This document shows positions 45,951 through 57,073 of a stretch of DNA of 64,000 bases, piece after piece. The DNA lies in the NCBI GenBank assembly GCA_903813345.2, contig CAIIXF020000012.1:30345001-30409000 (forward strand). The letters are read 5' to 3'. Within the stretch, counting starts at the first letter, position 1. Every line of letters begins with the position of its first letter. The stretch is from Owenia fusiformis. Its lineage: Eukaryota > Annelida > Polychaeta > Sabellida > Oweniidae. Below the pieces are notes generated by a model. The model was given only the letters and a program-made list of their open reading frames with translations, was not told the DNA's origin and did no database searches. A program made the translations under genes and the position numbers.

Positions 45951-46019
45951 CGAAATAGGAATTTTCGATACCTTTATATGATACATAATTATATTTATTA
46001 GTTTTAGACCCTTATATGA

Positions 46020-46240
46020 GATTTTTAGTCGTTATATACCACAAACTTCCATTTTTCAAAAATCTACCACAAAAACTCAATGAAAATGAACCGTAAAAAC
46101 TAAACTTATTTTCACAAAGCTTCCGTTAAAACTCTCGCTATTTACAAGAAAAACTCCAGCAAAAACTACCGGATTTGCGAAAAGTACCGCAATTTTCAAA
46201 AAAATCTCCCGAAAAGTTTTCATTTTAGTTTGGCAGGTCT
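46020..46240 (-). repeat. Intronic GAGTTTTTACGG-type array in gene B
   Basis: Inverted, shorter counterpart of the array at 14,500-14,950 in gene A. Confidence 0.6.
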
Positions 46241-46261
46241 GGTAATAGAGATAGTACTTAC

Positions 46262-46393
46262 ATACTCCAAATTCATCCTTTTCATGTCCTTGGAAGCAAG
46301 TACATGAAGGAAGACCAAATCCATCAAGGTTAGTGTTACAAAATGAATTGGGATCACAAAAGATAGCATTGTCTAAACAAAGATCAGCAATAC
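46262..46393 (-). CDS. EGF gene B exon 3: EGF-like domain 1
   Basis: 44 codons, phase 1 at both ends; acceptor TATATTCCAG, donor GTAT|GTAAGT. IADLCLDNAIFC, DPNSFC, NTNLDGFGLPSC, TC, FQGHEKDEFGVC with all six cysteines. The gene A counterpart is 46 codons and differs most between C2 and C4 (DVLTSIC, NNEIDPATSLPSC). The B version has the more regular C-x5-C spacing. The next coding exon is 20.4 kb away at 25,870. Confidence 0.78.
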
Positions 46394-46652
46394 CTGGAAT
46401 ATAATTTGATGTTGGTGTTAATTTTTATTTCAATACAATGTCATTGACGTGAGATTTAGCAACAATATTTTACTTATGTATGTCGCTTTAACTGTAATAA
46501 TATTCTTAAAATGTTCTTCAGGCGGCTCGATTATTAAATCAAAAATTAAACTATTTTCCTCTTTTCACAGTTTTTCTGCACCTATAAAGACTTTCTGCGA
46601 TTTACCTCATTATGTTATTCTAAGCAAAGAAAATACTATTTAGATTTCCTAC

Positions 46653-46725
46653 CATTCTTAATATTCATAACACAAATGATTAGGAATGCCAACCATATTG
46701 CCCGAGAACGCTTGGGTCGTGCCAT
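46653..46725 (-). CDS. EGF gene B exon 2: start codon and signal peptide
   Basis: ATG at 46,725 follows acceptor CTTTCCAG (exon edge 46,731). It encodes MARPKRSRAIWLAFLIICVM and NIKN, a signal peptide with the same hydrophobic core as gene A. The donor AATG|GTAGG leaves phase 1. All visible exons of gene B keep phase 1, so the reading frame is open from here through 22,073 across ten exons including the leader. Confidence 0.75.
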
Positions 46726-47357
46726 TTTAATCTGGAAAGCGAAAACAAAATAAATACAGGTAAACCACATCTCATGCCACTTTAATTTGGAGAAGAGACG
46801 AGATTGAACAGAAAATCACATCTTGAATGAGTACTATTTAATCTGGAAAACGAAACCATTTGTTGATACCGTTTTCACCTATACTAGGCAATTAAGGTGT
46901 GTCCGATTTCATTTGATTGATGGTACCATTTTACTCCGGAAAAATAGCACAGTGGATCTACAGATTTGCCGATACAATTTTATTTGGGAAAGCAAAAGGA
47001 ATTGTACAATGATTTTTTTTATTTATTATTCTATTCAAACATTACAATCAAGTACAATAATTGGAACAATTCAGATATTTTCACACCACCTTGATTCATT
47101 CAGATATTTGCAGCAGTCATACTTTTAAGTTCAGGTACATACTAAAATGTTTTTTTTCAAATTGCGCCTCATACAAATTTTGATTCACTTCGTCGAACTC
47201 TTTTATGAAAATATAGTACTTAATTGCAAGGGTAAGTCTATTTGGTAAGATATTATTCTCATTAGCAATTGCCTTCCAAAAACCATGTCACGGGCATTTA
47301 AATCGAAATCAACTTTAAATAGACGCTTTAAATTCCCTTTGATTGCTTTCAGAAATA

Positions 47358-48350
47358 CAGGGTGACCGGAAAAAAAGGAGACCATTGAAGTAATCAATTT
47401 CTCCTAAACTAGACAAGTGCCATCAATGGAATTTTGCATACACTGGAACAGTTATATGGAAATTTGTTACTGAAGGTTTCAATACAAGCATTCAACTGGT
47501 TCAGGAGCTATGATCATTTACATAACATGCTCCAAATAGGCACAATTGAGACCAACGCAGAGTTGGATTCATATGGCAAACTACCCTTACATGTTCTGCC
47601 CTCTATGGCATTATTATGGCATTACATATAGCAGTGATTGCCTTCTTTAGGTCAACAATAGTCTGAGGATTGTTTTGGTATAGATTGTCTTTCAAATATC
47701 CATACAAAAAGAAATCAGCAGGATTCAAGTCTAGGCTGTAATGGCAATGAAGGGTTATCTGACATGTGGTTCATCATCCTGTTGCCAAAGTGCTGATTTA
47801 CCAAATCTTAAGAGTCACTTTAGGTATTGGGCATAGTGCCATGTTACTAAAACCCCTATATGGCACAATTAAATCCCATATGGAAACCAAGGGCTGCCCA
47901 AAACCTCCTTAGGATGATACTGTAACTGAGTGGGACCACTGAGTCAGAAGCCATAGGTCAGATAAGCTTCGTCTCCATACACCTCAAATTTGAATCCACC
48001 TGATTTCTTTTTGTGGGGCAATTTGAAAGACAATGTGTACCAAAACAATCCTGAGACAATTGCTGACCTAAAGGTGGCAATAAATGCTAAATGTAATGCC
48101 ATAATAAGGTCGGAATATGTAAGGGTATTTGCCAAATGTATCCAGCTCTGCGTTGGTCTCAATTGCGCCTATTTGGAGCATGTTATGTAAATGATCATAG
48201 CTCCTGAACCAGTTGACTGCTTGTATTGACACTTTCAGGAACAAATTTCCATAGAACTGTCCTGATGTATGCAAAATTTCATTGATGTCACTAGTCTATT
48301 TTAGGAGATATTGCCTATTTCAATGGTCTCCTTTTTTTCCGGTCACCCTG
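47358..48350. mobile_element. 993-bp mariner/Tc1-like element, TA target, with empty site
   Basis: TIRs begin CAGGGTGACCGGAAAAAAAG and are inverted at the other end, with about 300 bp of imperfect inverted sequence beyond them. TA flanks both ends (47,356-47,357 and 48,351-48,352). The duplicate at 48,801-48,815 reads CAGAAATATTTGAATCC without the insert, giving the exact boundaries. It contains a transposase scrap and is non-autonomous. Confidence 0.9.
47990..48190 (+). pseudogene. Transposase C-terminal scrap (DDE_3 type)
   Basis: MNPPDFFLWGNLKDNVYQNN, PETIADLKVAINAKCNAI, then RVFAKCIQLCVGLNCAYLEH. D-F-F-L-W-G-x-L-K-D-x-V-Y-x-N-x-P-x-T is the end of the DDE domain in many Tc1/mariner/IS630-related transposases. 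Only the end survives. Confidence 0.7.
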
Positions 48351-49864
48351 TATTTGAATCCTTTTGCACTTCCAGAATTTGTGTTTTAACGTATCTCGAA
48401 AGGCACAATAGTTACATTTAGAATCATTTTTAATGCCTATCTGTGCTAAAAAGGCATTTGTAGTACAGATACCATGAAGTATTTTAAATTGAAGTTGTTT
48501 ATTCTGTTTCGTACACATTTACATGTAAGGCATTTTAAAATAATCGGTTCTCTTTAATTCACGATCATGTTTGTCTTTATATAACGGTTCCAAGAACTTG
48601 TTTCCATTTAATACTGTTTGATACAAATTTTGATTTACTTCGTCGAACTCTTTTATAAAAATATAGTACTTAATTGCAAGGGTAAGTCTATTTGGTAAGA
48701 TATTATTCTCATTAGCAATTGCCTTCCAAAAACAATGTCACGGGCATTTAAATCGAAATCAACTTTAAATAGACGCTTTAAATTCCCTTTGATTGCTTTC
48801 AGAAATATTTGAATCCTTTTGCACTTCCAGAATTTGTGTTTTAACGTATCTCGAAAGGCACAATAGTCACATTTACATGTAAGGCATTTTAAAATAATCG
48901 GTTCTCCTTAATTCACGATCATGTTTGTCTTTATATAACGGTTCCAAGAACTTGTTTCCATTTAATACTGTTTGAATTGATTTAATCGTTATTTTAGAAA
49001 TTGTCACCTCTTTTTCACCAAGTTTCAAATACACGAGTTCTTCCTGTATGCTGGGTTCAAAGGTCGAATTTAAATCCGATTTCAATAAACGTTTCCAATC
49101 ATTCGGTATAGCCTATATGATTGAAAAATACTCAAGAAATATAAATGACTCTCTTTTCCATGACATGTTTGTACATCACCTCCTAATCATTAATTAGGAT
49201 TGATTTGTTATTCAAAATTATTTCCCCTTCAACCTCTGAACTGGTTCTAGGCGGCGACATATTTCTTAATTCTGAATAGTTTCGAAGCAAATTCATATAA
49301 AAGGTAGGAACATTGTGTGCTAGTCTTTTAATATCATAATTACATTGCAACAAAAAACTCAGTCCTCCAAGACGCTTGAAATAAACTTGAGGAATAAGCT
49401 TCAAGTGGCTAGTTCGTGTGTCAAGTAGACGTCTTAACCACATAAATTTCAGGGCTTTCTACATTGTGAACATATTGAAACTTCGAAACTGCCTGGGACT
49501 TGATTATGAGTACCTTTCCATAAGAAGTAAGATATACAAGGGCCGAGCAATATATTCGCTACTTTTATTTTCTTTTATATTTGTTTATTTCCATTGAAAT
49601 TTGGTACAGACATAGAGTGTAGAATTCCGCATCTTCTGATTCCATTTTCAAGCCCATTGTCAAATATGGCAAAAAATTATGGTTGTCATAGCAACGGGAG
49701 GAATGAGCCACTGGAGCTGCCCAGAATTTTACTGCAATTGCACATGCAACACTATCTTTATATGCCCATTTCTCATAACAAAAACATTCAGTTTGGGTAA
49801 TTTTTATAAACATTGTTTACTGGACATTGATCCAATATTCAGAACAATGGTTGTGATGTCATAG

Positions 49865-50341
49865 ATGTTCTTTTCAAACAATAAAGAGGTCACAATTGAT
49901 CCGCATATACATCACAAAAGAGAGACTCTGCTTCCTGAGTTGCAGGTCTTGCGAAAGAACTTCATGGATGCAGTTCGTAAAAAGCGCCCAGTATTGATCA
50001 ACCATATGATATATCATCAAGATAATGCTCCATCACACAGGGCCCGTGAGGTAACTGATATATCAGCAGCTCTAAACATTGAAAAATTTGATCATGCACC
50101 ATACAGTCCAGACCTTGCATTGTGCGACTTTGAAATTTTCGGCAAACTGAAGAATGAGCTACGCGGGCAGAGGTTTGGTGACCGTGAAGAAGTGGTTGAG
50201 GCCGTCCATAAGGCCCTAAAAGACCTATATGGAAATGGAAACGGACTGCAACAGGCCTATCAAGACTGGCTTTCCCGATGTAGAAAATGCATAGCTGCAG
50301 ATGGACACTATTTTGAGAATGAGGCATGGAATGAGGAGTAA
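49865..50341 (+). pseudogene. Mariner transposase, C-terminal fragment (D34D)
   Basis: 158 codons, uninterrupted. AVRKKRPVLINHMIYHQDNA, PSHRAREVTD, FDHAPYSPDLALCDFEIFGK, LKNELRGQRF, then LSRCRKCIAADGHYFE. The second catalytic Asp (HQDNA) and the third (LCDFE) are separated by exactly 34 residues, the mariner D34D signature. The DNA-binding domain and the first Asp are missing, so it cannot be active. It sits just inside the left TIR in the same orientation. Confidence 0.85.
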
Positions 50342-50377
50342 CTGTCTTAATTAACAAAAAGCATGTTTATCCAAAAT

Positions 50378-50810
50378 GATGGCATATTCTATACTTTCTA
50401 TACTTTCGAACTGCTTTTTTAAATGATACTTTTTTCAGTCTTAGACGATTGGACTCTCTAAAGTCTATACATGTCTATACTTTCTATACTGTCTATACTT
50501 TTGATTTTGGTGAATTCCCTATATCTATACTTTCGATACTTTCTATACTTTACATTTTGGTGAAATCCCTATGTCTATACTTTCGATACTTTCTATACAT
50601 TGTAAAACAATATGTGACGTCATAAGTTTCTTGGTCACTTTCGATTTTGGTGAATTGCCTCAATGTATTGTAAAACAATATGTGATAGAAAGTATAGAAA
50701 CTATAGACATCTAATTTGTCAAAGACAGTTTTGTGAAAAGCAGATAGAAAGTATAGAAACTGTAGACATCTGAAGACAGTTATGGGGAAACGCAGATCGA
50801 AAGTATAAAC
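50378..50810. repeat. GAAAGTATAGAAACTATAGA repeats, both orientations
   Basis: CTATACTTTCGATACTTTCT units run inverted at 50,378-50,600; direct units with ATAGACATCTGATTTGTC and AAGACAGTTATGGGG lie at 50,685-50,810. These are the same units as the large array at 58,408-59,480, forming the outer edges of the foldback structure. Confidence 0.75.
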
Positions 50811-50811
50811 A

Positions 50812-52146
50812 GGATCTTAAGAGGTTCTGGACATATCATTTGATTCTGGACTTGTCATATTTTTTTTTCAACGAAATCACATCCAAGGGTTGAATTTTTA
50901 TTAGCTATTTAGAGAGTGAGTCCTGCCTAGTATTAATTTCAATAAAAAAGTTAAAATAGAACCCTATTTGAGAGTCAATCTAATACTTACATTACATTGA
51001 TAAATTAAGGCAAATCCTGAAATATTTTTAAAGTGCGTTTTTTAATGAAATATTATCCAGCAAGTATTTAAATGAAACGGTCTTATTTAAATACAAATCA
51101 TAACATGATATTTTTCATGAAACATTTTTCAATGAAATTCAATTGAAGGGTCAAGATAAAACGAGCTAATTTAGGTGAAAACCCTTACATGATGATGTGT
51201 TTTCATAACTTCTTTCATAAAATTCCATCAAGGGGTGAAGATAAAATGATCGAATTTAAGTGATTTAAGGATCACGAGAATATGTTTTCTTTGATATTTT
51301 CTATGAAATCCCATCCAATGGTCAAGGTAAAATTTTGATTTTGATTTTGATTTGATCACGTGTTCGAAAGATCCATATAAGGCCCATAGAACCATATAGG
51401 AACGTCATTTTGAATGTCACGTGATAGATCCATATAAGGCTTTTAGAACCATTTATGGAAAGATGAGGGAAGCCCCTGACACCTGTTTCACGATTTTTAT
51501 GCACTTCATTATTGTACCGAAGTTTGCCGATTCGATTCGTCGTATTTCGGAATCCTGGTGACAATTTTATACTCCATTGGAGTATTTTTGACCTACTTCT
51601 TATGACGGAAATTCCCGAACCTTGTTCGGATTAATCCGGATTTTCTGACCTACTTTATCTACCGAGATTTCACGAGTTAACATTCGTCTCATTCCGGAAT
51701 TCTGGTGACAATTTTATACTCCATTGGAGTATTTTTGATCTACTTTTTCTGGATTTTGCCCTACTTATTATATCTTGACAACAAGCAAATCAAAAAGTTC
51801 GACATGAACGGGTCTCGATCAACTAACCTAGACTATGGAAGCCAGGCACGCTAACCATTAGGCCAACGAGCTACCGATATGAAAGAACAAAAGTATTATA
51901 TATTTATACCGAGCGTCAATTCAAAATGATCCTCACTTTTGTCTCCACTTAAATACGACTCGTCAGTTGTATCCAGAATAGTAGAACGCCTATGGCGCTA
52001 GTGAATAACCAAGTCCCAGGTGAGTGGTTCGTATCCCTCCGTGATATACTATTTTTGTTTTATTAAATACGACAGAAAGGAGCAAGGTGTAGGTTGAAAA
52101 CAAGACGTTAGTTTGTTTCAAAACAGTTTGGAAACATTAATCTCTG
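50812..52146. repeat. Foldback arm 1 (1,335 bp)
   Basis: Reverse complement of 57,074-58,408, with the pairing sum constant at about 109,220 along its length, so almost no indels separate the arms. Contains TACTCCATTGGAGTATTTTT units, GATCCATATAAGGC palindromes and a tRNA-like stretch. Confidence 0.88.
51816..51885 (-). repeat. tRNA-like sequence in foldback arm 1
   Basis: On the minus strand an A-box-like TGGCCTAATGGTTAGCG, an anticodon-stem-like CCTGGCTTCCATAGTCTAGG and a B-box-like GATCGAGACCC are in tRNA order. The anticodon loop is too long and no acceptor stem forms. It is probably a tRNA-derived SINE fragment with A and B boxes retained. Confidence 0.55.
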
Positions 52147-52990
52147 GAACATTATTTTTTCAACACTGATACAAATTTCCCTGACATTTCCCTGACATGT
52201 CTACCGTTTCAAAATTCCCGGTCATCTTTGGCCCTTTTGACCTAATTTTAAAATTACCTGACATTTCCAGCACTTGGAAAATCAAGTCAATTTCCCTGAC
52301 ATTTCCAGGTGTGTATGAACCCTGGAAATATCCCACTGGGTCGCCCTATGAATCGCTAGCACAGATTGGATTGATTAGTGTTTCAAAATGGTGGACGAAG
52401 TGTTTGATTAGATAATTTACATATTAAGCTTCTTAAAGGGGCAACAAGGCCTGTACATAGAAAATTCGAAATTTTTTACATTTTCTGAATTTTTAGGGCA
52501 ACATTTGGCTTTAACATCTTTTTTTATACATTTTTTCTTAAAATGTATGGATAAACAATAAAATTTCAGCATTAAGCAGTGCAAATTCAGTTCAAAGCTT
52601 CTATAAAGGGAGTCCAACTTATAGATTTTGAAAATCCGACTCGTTTAAAGAAGAATATCAGCAGCTTAAATCACGCCTTGTGATCATACAAAATGGATGG
52701 AGGGGGGGGGGGGGGGTAGGCGATTTCTGCAAGAAAACTCAACAAATTTGGAAAATTATTTTTTTCAAGATAAAATTTACAACTGAATTGCCAAATGAAT
52801 AAGCGCAGTGCATGGCAAAATATGTAAGGTCTTCTAGTATTTTTTGAACTGATACGCTTCTAAGATATGAGATCTATTATAAAAGGCGCATCATCATCAT
52901 CATCATCATCATCAACGTGCAAAAGTCAATGTTTTTGCTATAAATCAGGCAACAATGGTCTACACGACCTGTAATAAATAGGTATGAGGG
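52147..52990. other. Foldback spacer, first part
   Basis: Holds TTTCCCTGACATTTCC repeats (52,165-52,310), a G-run at about 52,703 and a CAT microsatellite (52,888-52,914). Nothing coding. Confidence 0.5.
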
Positions 52991-52995
52991 GCGTT

Positions 52996-53800
52996 ATTAG
53001 AGAATTTTCGTTATAAGTTTTTTAAAAACTTATACGTATACTTATACTTATAAACCCAATAAACAAGGTGTTTCATAATTTCCTAATTCGTCGGGAAATA
53101 TCTCCTAGGACGGTAATAAAAAGGGCCAATGGCATACCATCCGTACCCCCTTGATGTAAAGCATGTTTAGTTGTGTCATATGTGTTTTCTAGAATCAAAT
53201 AGGCTGATATAGCACACGGGTTTTACAGATTTATCTACTCTCAAATATATTTTTTGTAGATGATCGTTTTGATTCACCTTGTAGAAATAACGAAGGGAGA
53301 ATTAGTTCAGCTAATGAATGAGTCGAGCTATTTGATTGGATACTATGCCTATTCAGCCGATTAATTTTAATAAGCCATTCTGGTCAGTAGGTCCACACAT
53401 ATACTATGCGGAGATCCAACTCTGTAAGTTTATAATCTGCGTATAAAGGCCCTTTTATACGTAAAAACTTAAAAATTGACCTTATAATTTCATGAGAACT
53501 TTGAAATGATCGACTCGTTCGTGTAGTGATTCACTTTAAAGGGTCTTGTTTATCGTACACTACAAGGACCCGTCAACTAGAATTTAGTTTATCGTGTTCA
53601 TAATTGACACTAGCAAAGGACATTGTATTCGCAGTCCCTAGTTGGTGATGAAGCTTGACTATATCGGGAATAGTTATGCCCCACTTGGTACAGATTATGA
53701 AAATCAATTTGAATTGATTTTAGTTCGACAAGACCCTTTAAACTCTAAGTATACGTATAAGTTTTTGAAACAACTTATAACGAAAATTCTCTATTATCAC
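52996..53800. repeat. Inverted-repeat element (GAGAATTTTCGTTATAAG ends)
   Basis: About 60 bp at 52,996-53,055 recurs inverted at 53,738-53,797. Inside, AAAGGGTCTTG and CAAGACCCTTT form a second inverted pair. The 87-codon frame (53,642-53,905) has no domain character. Confidence 0.65.
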
Positions 53801-54825
53801 AACACTGACATTGCTCACTTTTTAAAGTTGTTTCAAAGCGTTATATGTAAATGGGCGTGTGGAAGGCCCGTGGGTGGCAATAAAATAACTCGAACTTCAA
53901 ATTAAAATATATATAAAATAGTATATTTCAAACTTCAATGTTTAAAATACAATGCTCTGTAATGTACAACATGAACTGTTACAGCAACTACTGACAAGCC
54001 AACACCCAATGCAAACTCAGCTACATGTGAGTGAGAAAGACCATATAGGGGAACAATAGATATATAAAACTGACACAGTTTGCATAGTTGAATAACTCAA
54101 GGTGAAAAGTGAACATGGTATTAAAAGAGTAAAACTGCAAACAACCTACTTAGGGACCTGTTATATTGAGATGAATAGGGATTGATTAATATGAACAGTA
54201 ATAATATAAAATGTGAAAATGACCATGTTACATATACAAAAAATAACCCCATTGTTACAAAATCACAAAAAGTGAAATATCTATTCTTGTATTGCATTTT
54301 CGTTCACTGGACATATTTTAATTGCATTGCTATTAGATACATTTTAAGAGTGATATGAAAATTGAACCACGAAAACAGATGTACTTTAAGTTAAAGGGAA
54401 CTTTCTACCATACCCGCCATGCTATCTGACCCGAACGAGCCACCTTGTGGTGAGATTGGTAACTACCTGCTCGCATCTGCGTTATTACGCAGAGACATAA
54501 ACGTATTCACAAGGAAACGATAGGAGATAACCTATTTTATCTCTGTATACATTTTAACTTTAATACATCGTTGAATAGAATTTGTCCAAAGGTCTTGAAA
54601 CGTAAAATACCTAAATATTTATCTTAGACCTTGGGATGACCTTGTACAAGAAACATAAATGTTGACCTCGGTTCATCTAATCATAATTCGCCAAGGGCCA
54701 TAGTATCATCAAACGCCAAATACCTAGACATTGATCGTTTACTTGGATTTAAATAAGGAGTATGATTTTAAAATTGGCTAGGTCGTGGTTAAGCAACAAT
54801 AGTATGTTCGAAATACCGCTGTGTA
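53801..54825. other. AT-rich spacer sequence, nothing recognised
   Basis: No coding region or clear repeat. Confidence 0.4.
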
Positions 54826-54940
54826 ATGCCTGGATCACATTTGCTGCGATTATTTTGTTCAAAATTGAATACATTTCTGAACACAATACTCAATCGGCCA
54901 GGCGCCGTAGTGAAAATCGGAGCAAATGTGACCAAGACAT
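54826..54940. mobile_element. GC-core palindromic MITE, copy e (shortened)
   Basis: ATGCCTGGATCACATTTGCT ... GGAGCAAATGTGACCAAGACAT. The first GC arm (CGGCGCCCGG) is deleted, so only the right arm keeps CGGCCAGGCGCC. Confidence 0.72.
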
Positions 54941-55374
54941 AAAACAATTGAATAATACTGTATCAGTTTCACATTTACAGCGGTCAAAAGCATTTACAAA
55001 AAAAACCGCCAGAGTTGGCAATCATATAAAATGAAACCAATCCCGCTGTGATTCATAGAAATAACTAATTTACTGCATTGAGTTCAATGTTATAACCATG
55101 TCGATTTACATGAGTGTCCGATTCATTGTACCAAATTTAAACCTTGACTGTTCTCCAGAAAGCAATAAGCTGACATATATCATATTTTACATTTTAATAC
55201 AACTGAAAAGATAATAAATGTTTTAATATAAAGTTGACGTAGTTATAAATGTTTTCAGCGTAAAATCAAAGCACAACCATATAATTAAAAACATTACGCT
55301 GGGATTCCAACTGGATACAACTGACGAGTTGTATTTAGGTGGCCTAAAGTGCTGCTTATTTTTTCGTGAAGCCA

Positions 55375-57020
55375 CTCAGTAAAATTACGATTTCTCTCAA
55401 CCCTGATGTTCAATCAACATCATTCGAGTATCTATATGTTCCTGACACTTTCGGGCATCCGGTTATGACAACGTCTACCCAATGTTTGCACGAGAAATTG
55501 ACGTAATTCATGACTGAAATCGGGAAGACAAAAATATGTGATATTCTTTCAGAATTGTTTATAATAACTATTTACAAAAACGTTCCCGAGACACAATCCA
55601 TTTAGGTAGGGTTTGTTTTAAAGTCGAAAAGCCCCAATAAGACAATACAAACCCAGATTAAACCCAGAAGAATGCAGATTTCATGTAATGATTTACGTTC
55701 ATGTAAACAAGGAAAGTACATATAATCCCCATATAAAACACTGGCCTACGTGACATGTAAACACAGGTTCAAATTGAAATATAGAAAATTTTCAACATAG
55801 CATTTGCTTCTGTGTTCTGTGTATCTTCAAATAAAACCTTAGCCAAGTAGATAAGGGTCTCTGGAACACTTTTGTAAATAGTTTTCACAAGCAATTTTAT
55901 TCCCGGACGCCCAAACGTGTCAGGAACACATACGAGGGTTGATCATAAAGTTCTCATAATATCTCTCTAATTTCTTTATTTTTCAATATTTTCTTATGAA
56001 ATCTTCACAGAATGTGCAGCATGGAGTGTTTTATTAATCCAGAGACAAATATTTAGAATAACAGAAACATTAGACAAGAAAACGTTGCCATAGTAACTTG
56101 AAATCAAGGCACCCGGGGCAAATAAAAAAAACTAGCTAAAATAGCCCTCATTAACCATGTTTAAATACATAATAAGTTGTCAAATAAGCTATCAAACACG
56201 TTAAATTGTCCAAAAATATGTGCTTTTGACTATTGTGAACTATTATAATGGTCATGTGAATTGTATGATCTCATAATGCATGATTGTTATGCTTCATTAG
56301 AAGTGACTGTTAGACCCTATGACTGTTTTGTCAAATATTCCGAGGAAAATTTATTTTGCCCCTTTAGATCATTTTTAACATGTTCAGACCACACACAGGG
56401 TATAATTCAGTTGATATCTTTGCAATATATTTGTTTTAGATCATATTTAGTCTGGCCAAAGGATCTTCATGCTAACATAATATTTTGTCAGTATGAATTT
56501 TATTTCTTTGAAGATCTCTGCATCTATTGCATTCTCTTACTCAGTCATTTCTAATCATTAGCTTTGAGTCTCAGACTCTGGTATCATACCAATGAAGCAT
56601 GAAAGCATCCCCTATGACATCACACAATCCACATTAACAATTTTTTTAATAGTAAAAGCATTTTACAACATATTCAAGTTAACATTTCAACGTGTTTGGT
56701 AATTGATGAGAGTTTATTATGTGTGTTAACATGGTTAATTAGAGCTATTCTCTCAATTACTCTTATTTGCCCCGGGTGCCTTGATTTCCTGTTACTATGA
56801 CAACCATTTCTTATTAAATATTTCTGTTAAACGAAATATTTTTGGCTGAATTAATAAGACAGTCTATGCTGCACATTCTCTGAACATTTCATTAGAATAT
56901 ATTGAAAAATAAAGAAATTAGAGAGATATTATGAGAACTTTATGATCAACCCTCGTATATATTTGATTGATCTTGATTGGACATCAGGTTGCAGAGAAAT
57001 CGTATTTTTACTGAGTGGAT
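55375..57020. repeat. Inner inverted repeat of the foldback spacer
   Basis: CCACTCAGTAAAATTACGAT and the following TGATGTTCAATCAACATC (55,375-55,432) reappear inverted at 56,966-57,020. A CTGGATACAACTGACGAG copy at 55,313 matches direct sequence at 57,243 in arm 2. Confidence 0.6.
55933..56955. mobile_element. 1.02-kb mariner-type MITE
   Basis: TIRs start CGAGGGTTGATCATAAAGTT and are flanked by TA (55,931-55,932 and 56,956-56,957). The first 60 bp pair almost perfectly; weaker pairing continues inward, including GGCACCCGGGGCAAAT against its complement at about 56,770. GGTTGATCATAAAGTT resembles classical mariner termini. No transposase frame. Confidence 0.85.
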
Positions 57021-57073
57021 TATTGAATTTCATAGATCTAGAGGCCCTTCAGGAGTGGAAAACCTTAAATTAT

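Larger units (their letters stand above)
26188..45975 (-). other. Gene B intron 3 segment with no counterpart in gene A
   Basis: Collinearity with gene A stops at about 26,188 (left 18,130) and resumes at about 45,975 (left about 15,125). The 20 kb between replaces the 3 kb in gene A that includes EGF exon 4. It is a patchwork of transposons, satellites and one broken multicopy gene, each listed separately. Confidence 0.7.
47170..48975 (-). repeat. Tandem duplication within the Tx1 relic
   Basis: The sequence ATACAAATTTTGATT ... CATTTAATACTGTTTG occurs twice: 47,170-48,620, which holds the mariner-like element, and 48,621-48,975, which does not. The second copy also lacks about 105 bp between two ACATTTA repeats. 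Confidence 0.75.
47160..49450 (-). pseudogene. Tx1/L1-like non-LTR ORF2 relic (C-terminal half)
   Basis: In minus-strand order: WLRRLLDTRTSHLKLIPQVY, FKRLGGLSFLLQCNYDIKRL and PTFYMNLLRNYSEL (49,443-49,183); TVLNGNKFLEPLY (about 48,950); LQFKILHGICTTNAFLAQIG with CNYCAFRDTLKHKFWKC (48,518-48,360); and LKRLFKVDFDLNARDMVFGR (about 47,320). These are the post-RT segments of Tx1/L1 ORF2, including the C-x2-C ... H-x4-C zinc motif. Frameshifts, a 993-bp insertion and an internal duplication break it. Confidence 0.7.

Noticed and set aside
51322-51564. Same 80-residue peptide encoded at 51.3-51.6 kb and 57.7-57.9 kb
   Set aside because: Explained by the two foldback arms being inverted copies; no domain and no coding signature.
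56261-56554. 97-codon frame inside the mariner MITE as a transposase
   Set aside because: No DDE motif or helix-turn-helix signature; the element has no other coding evidence.
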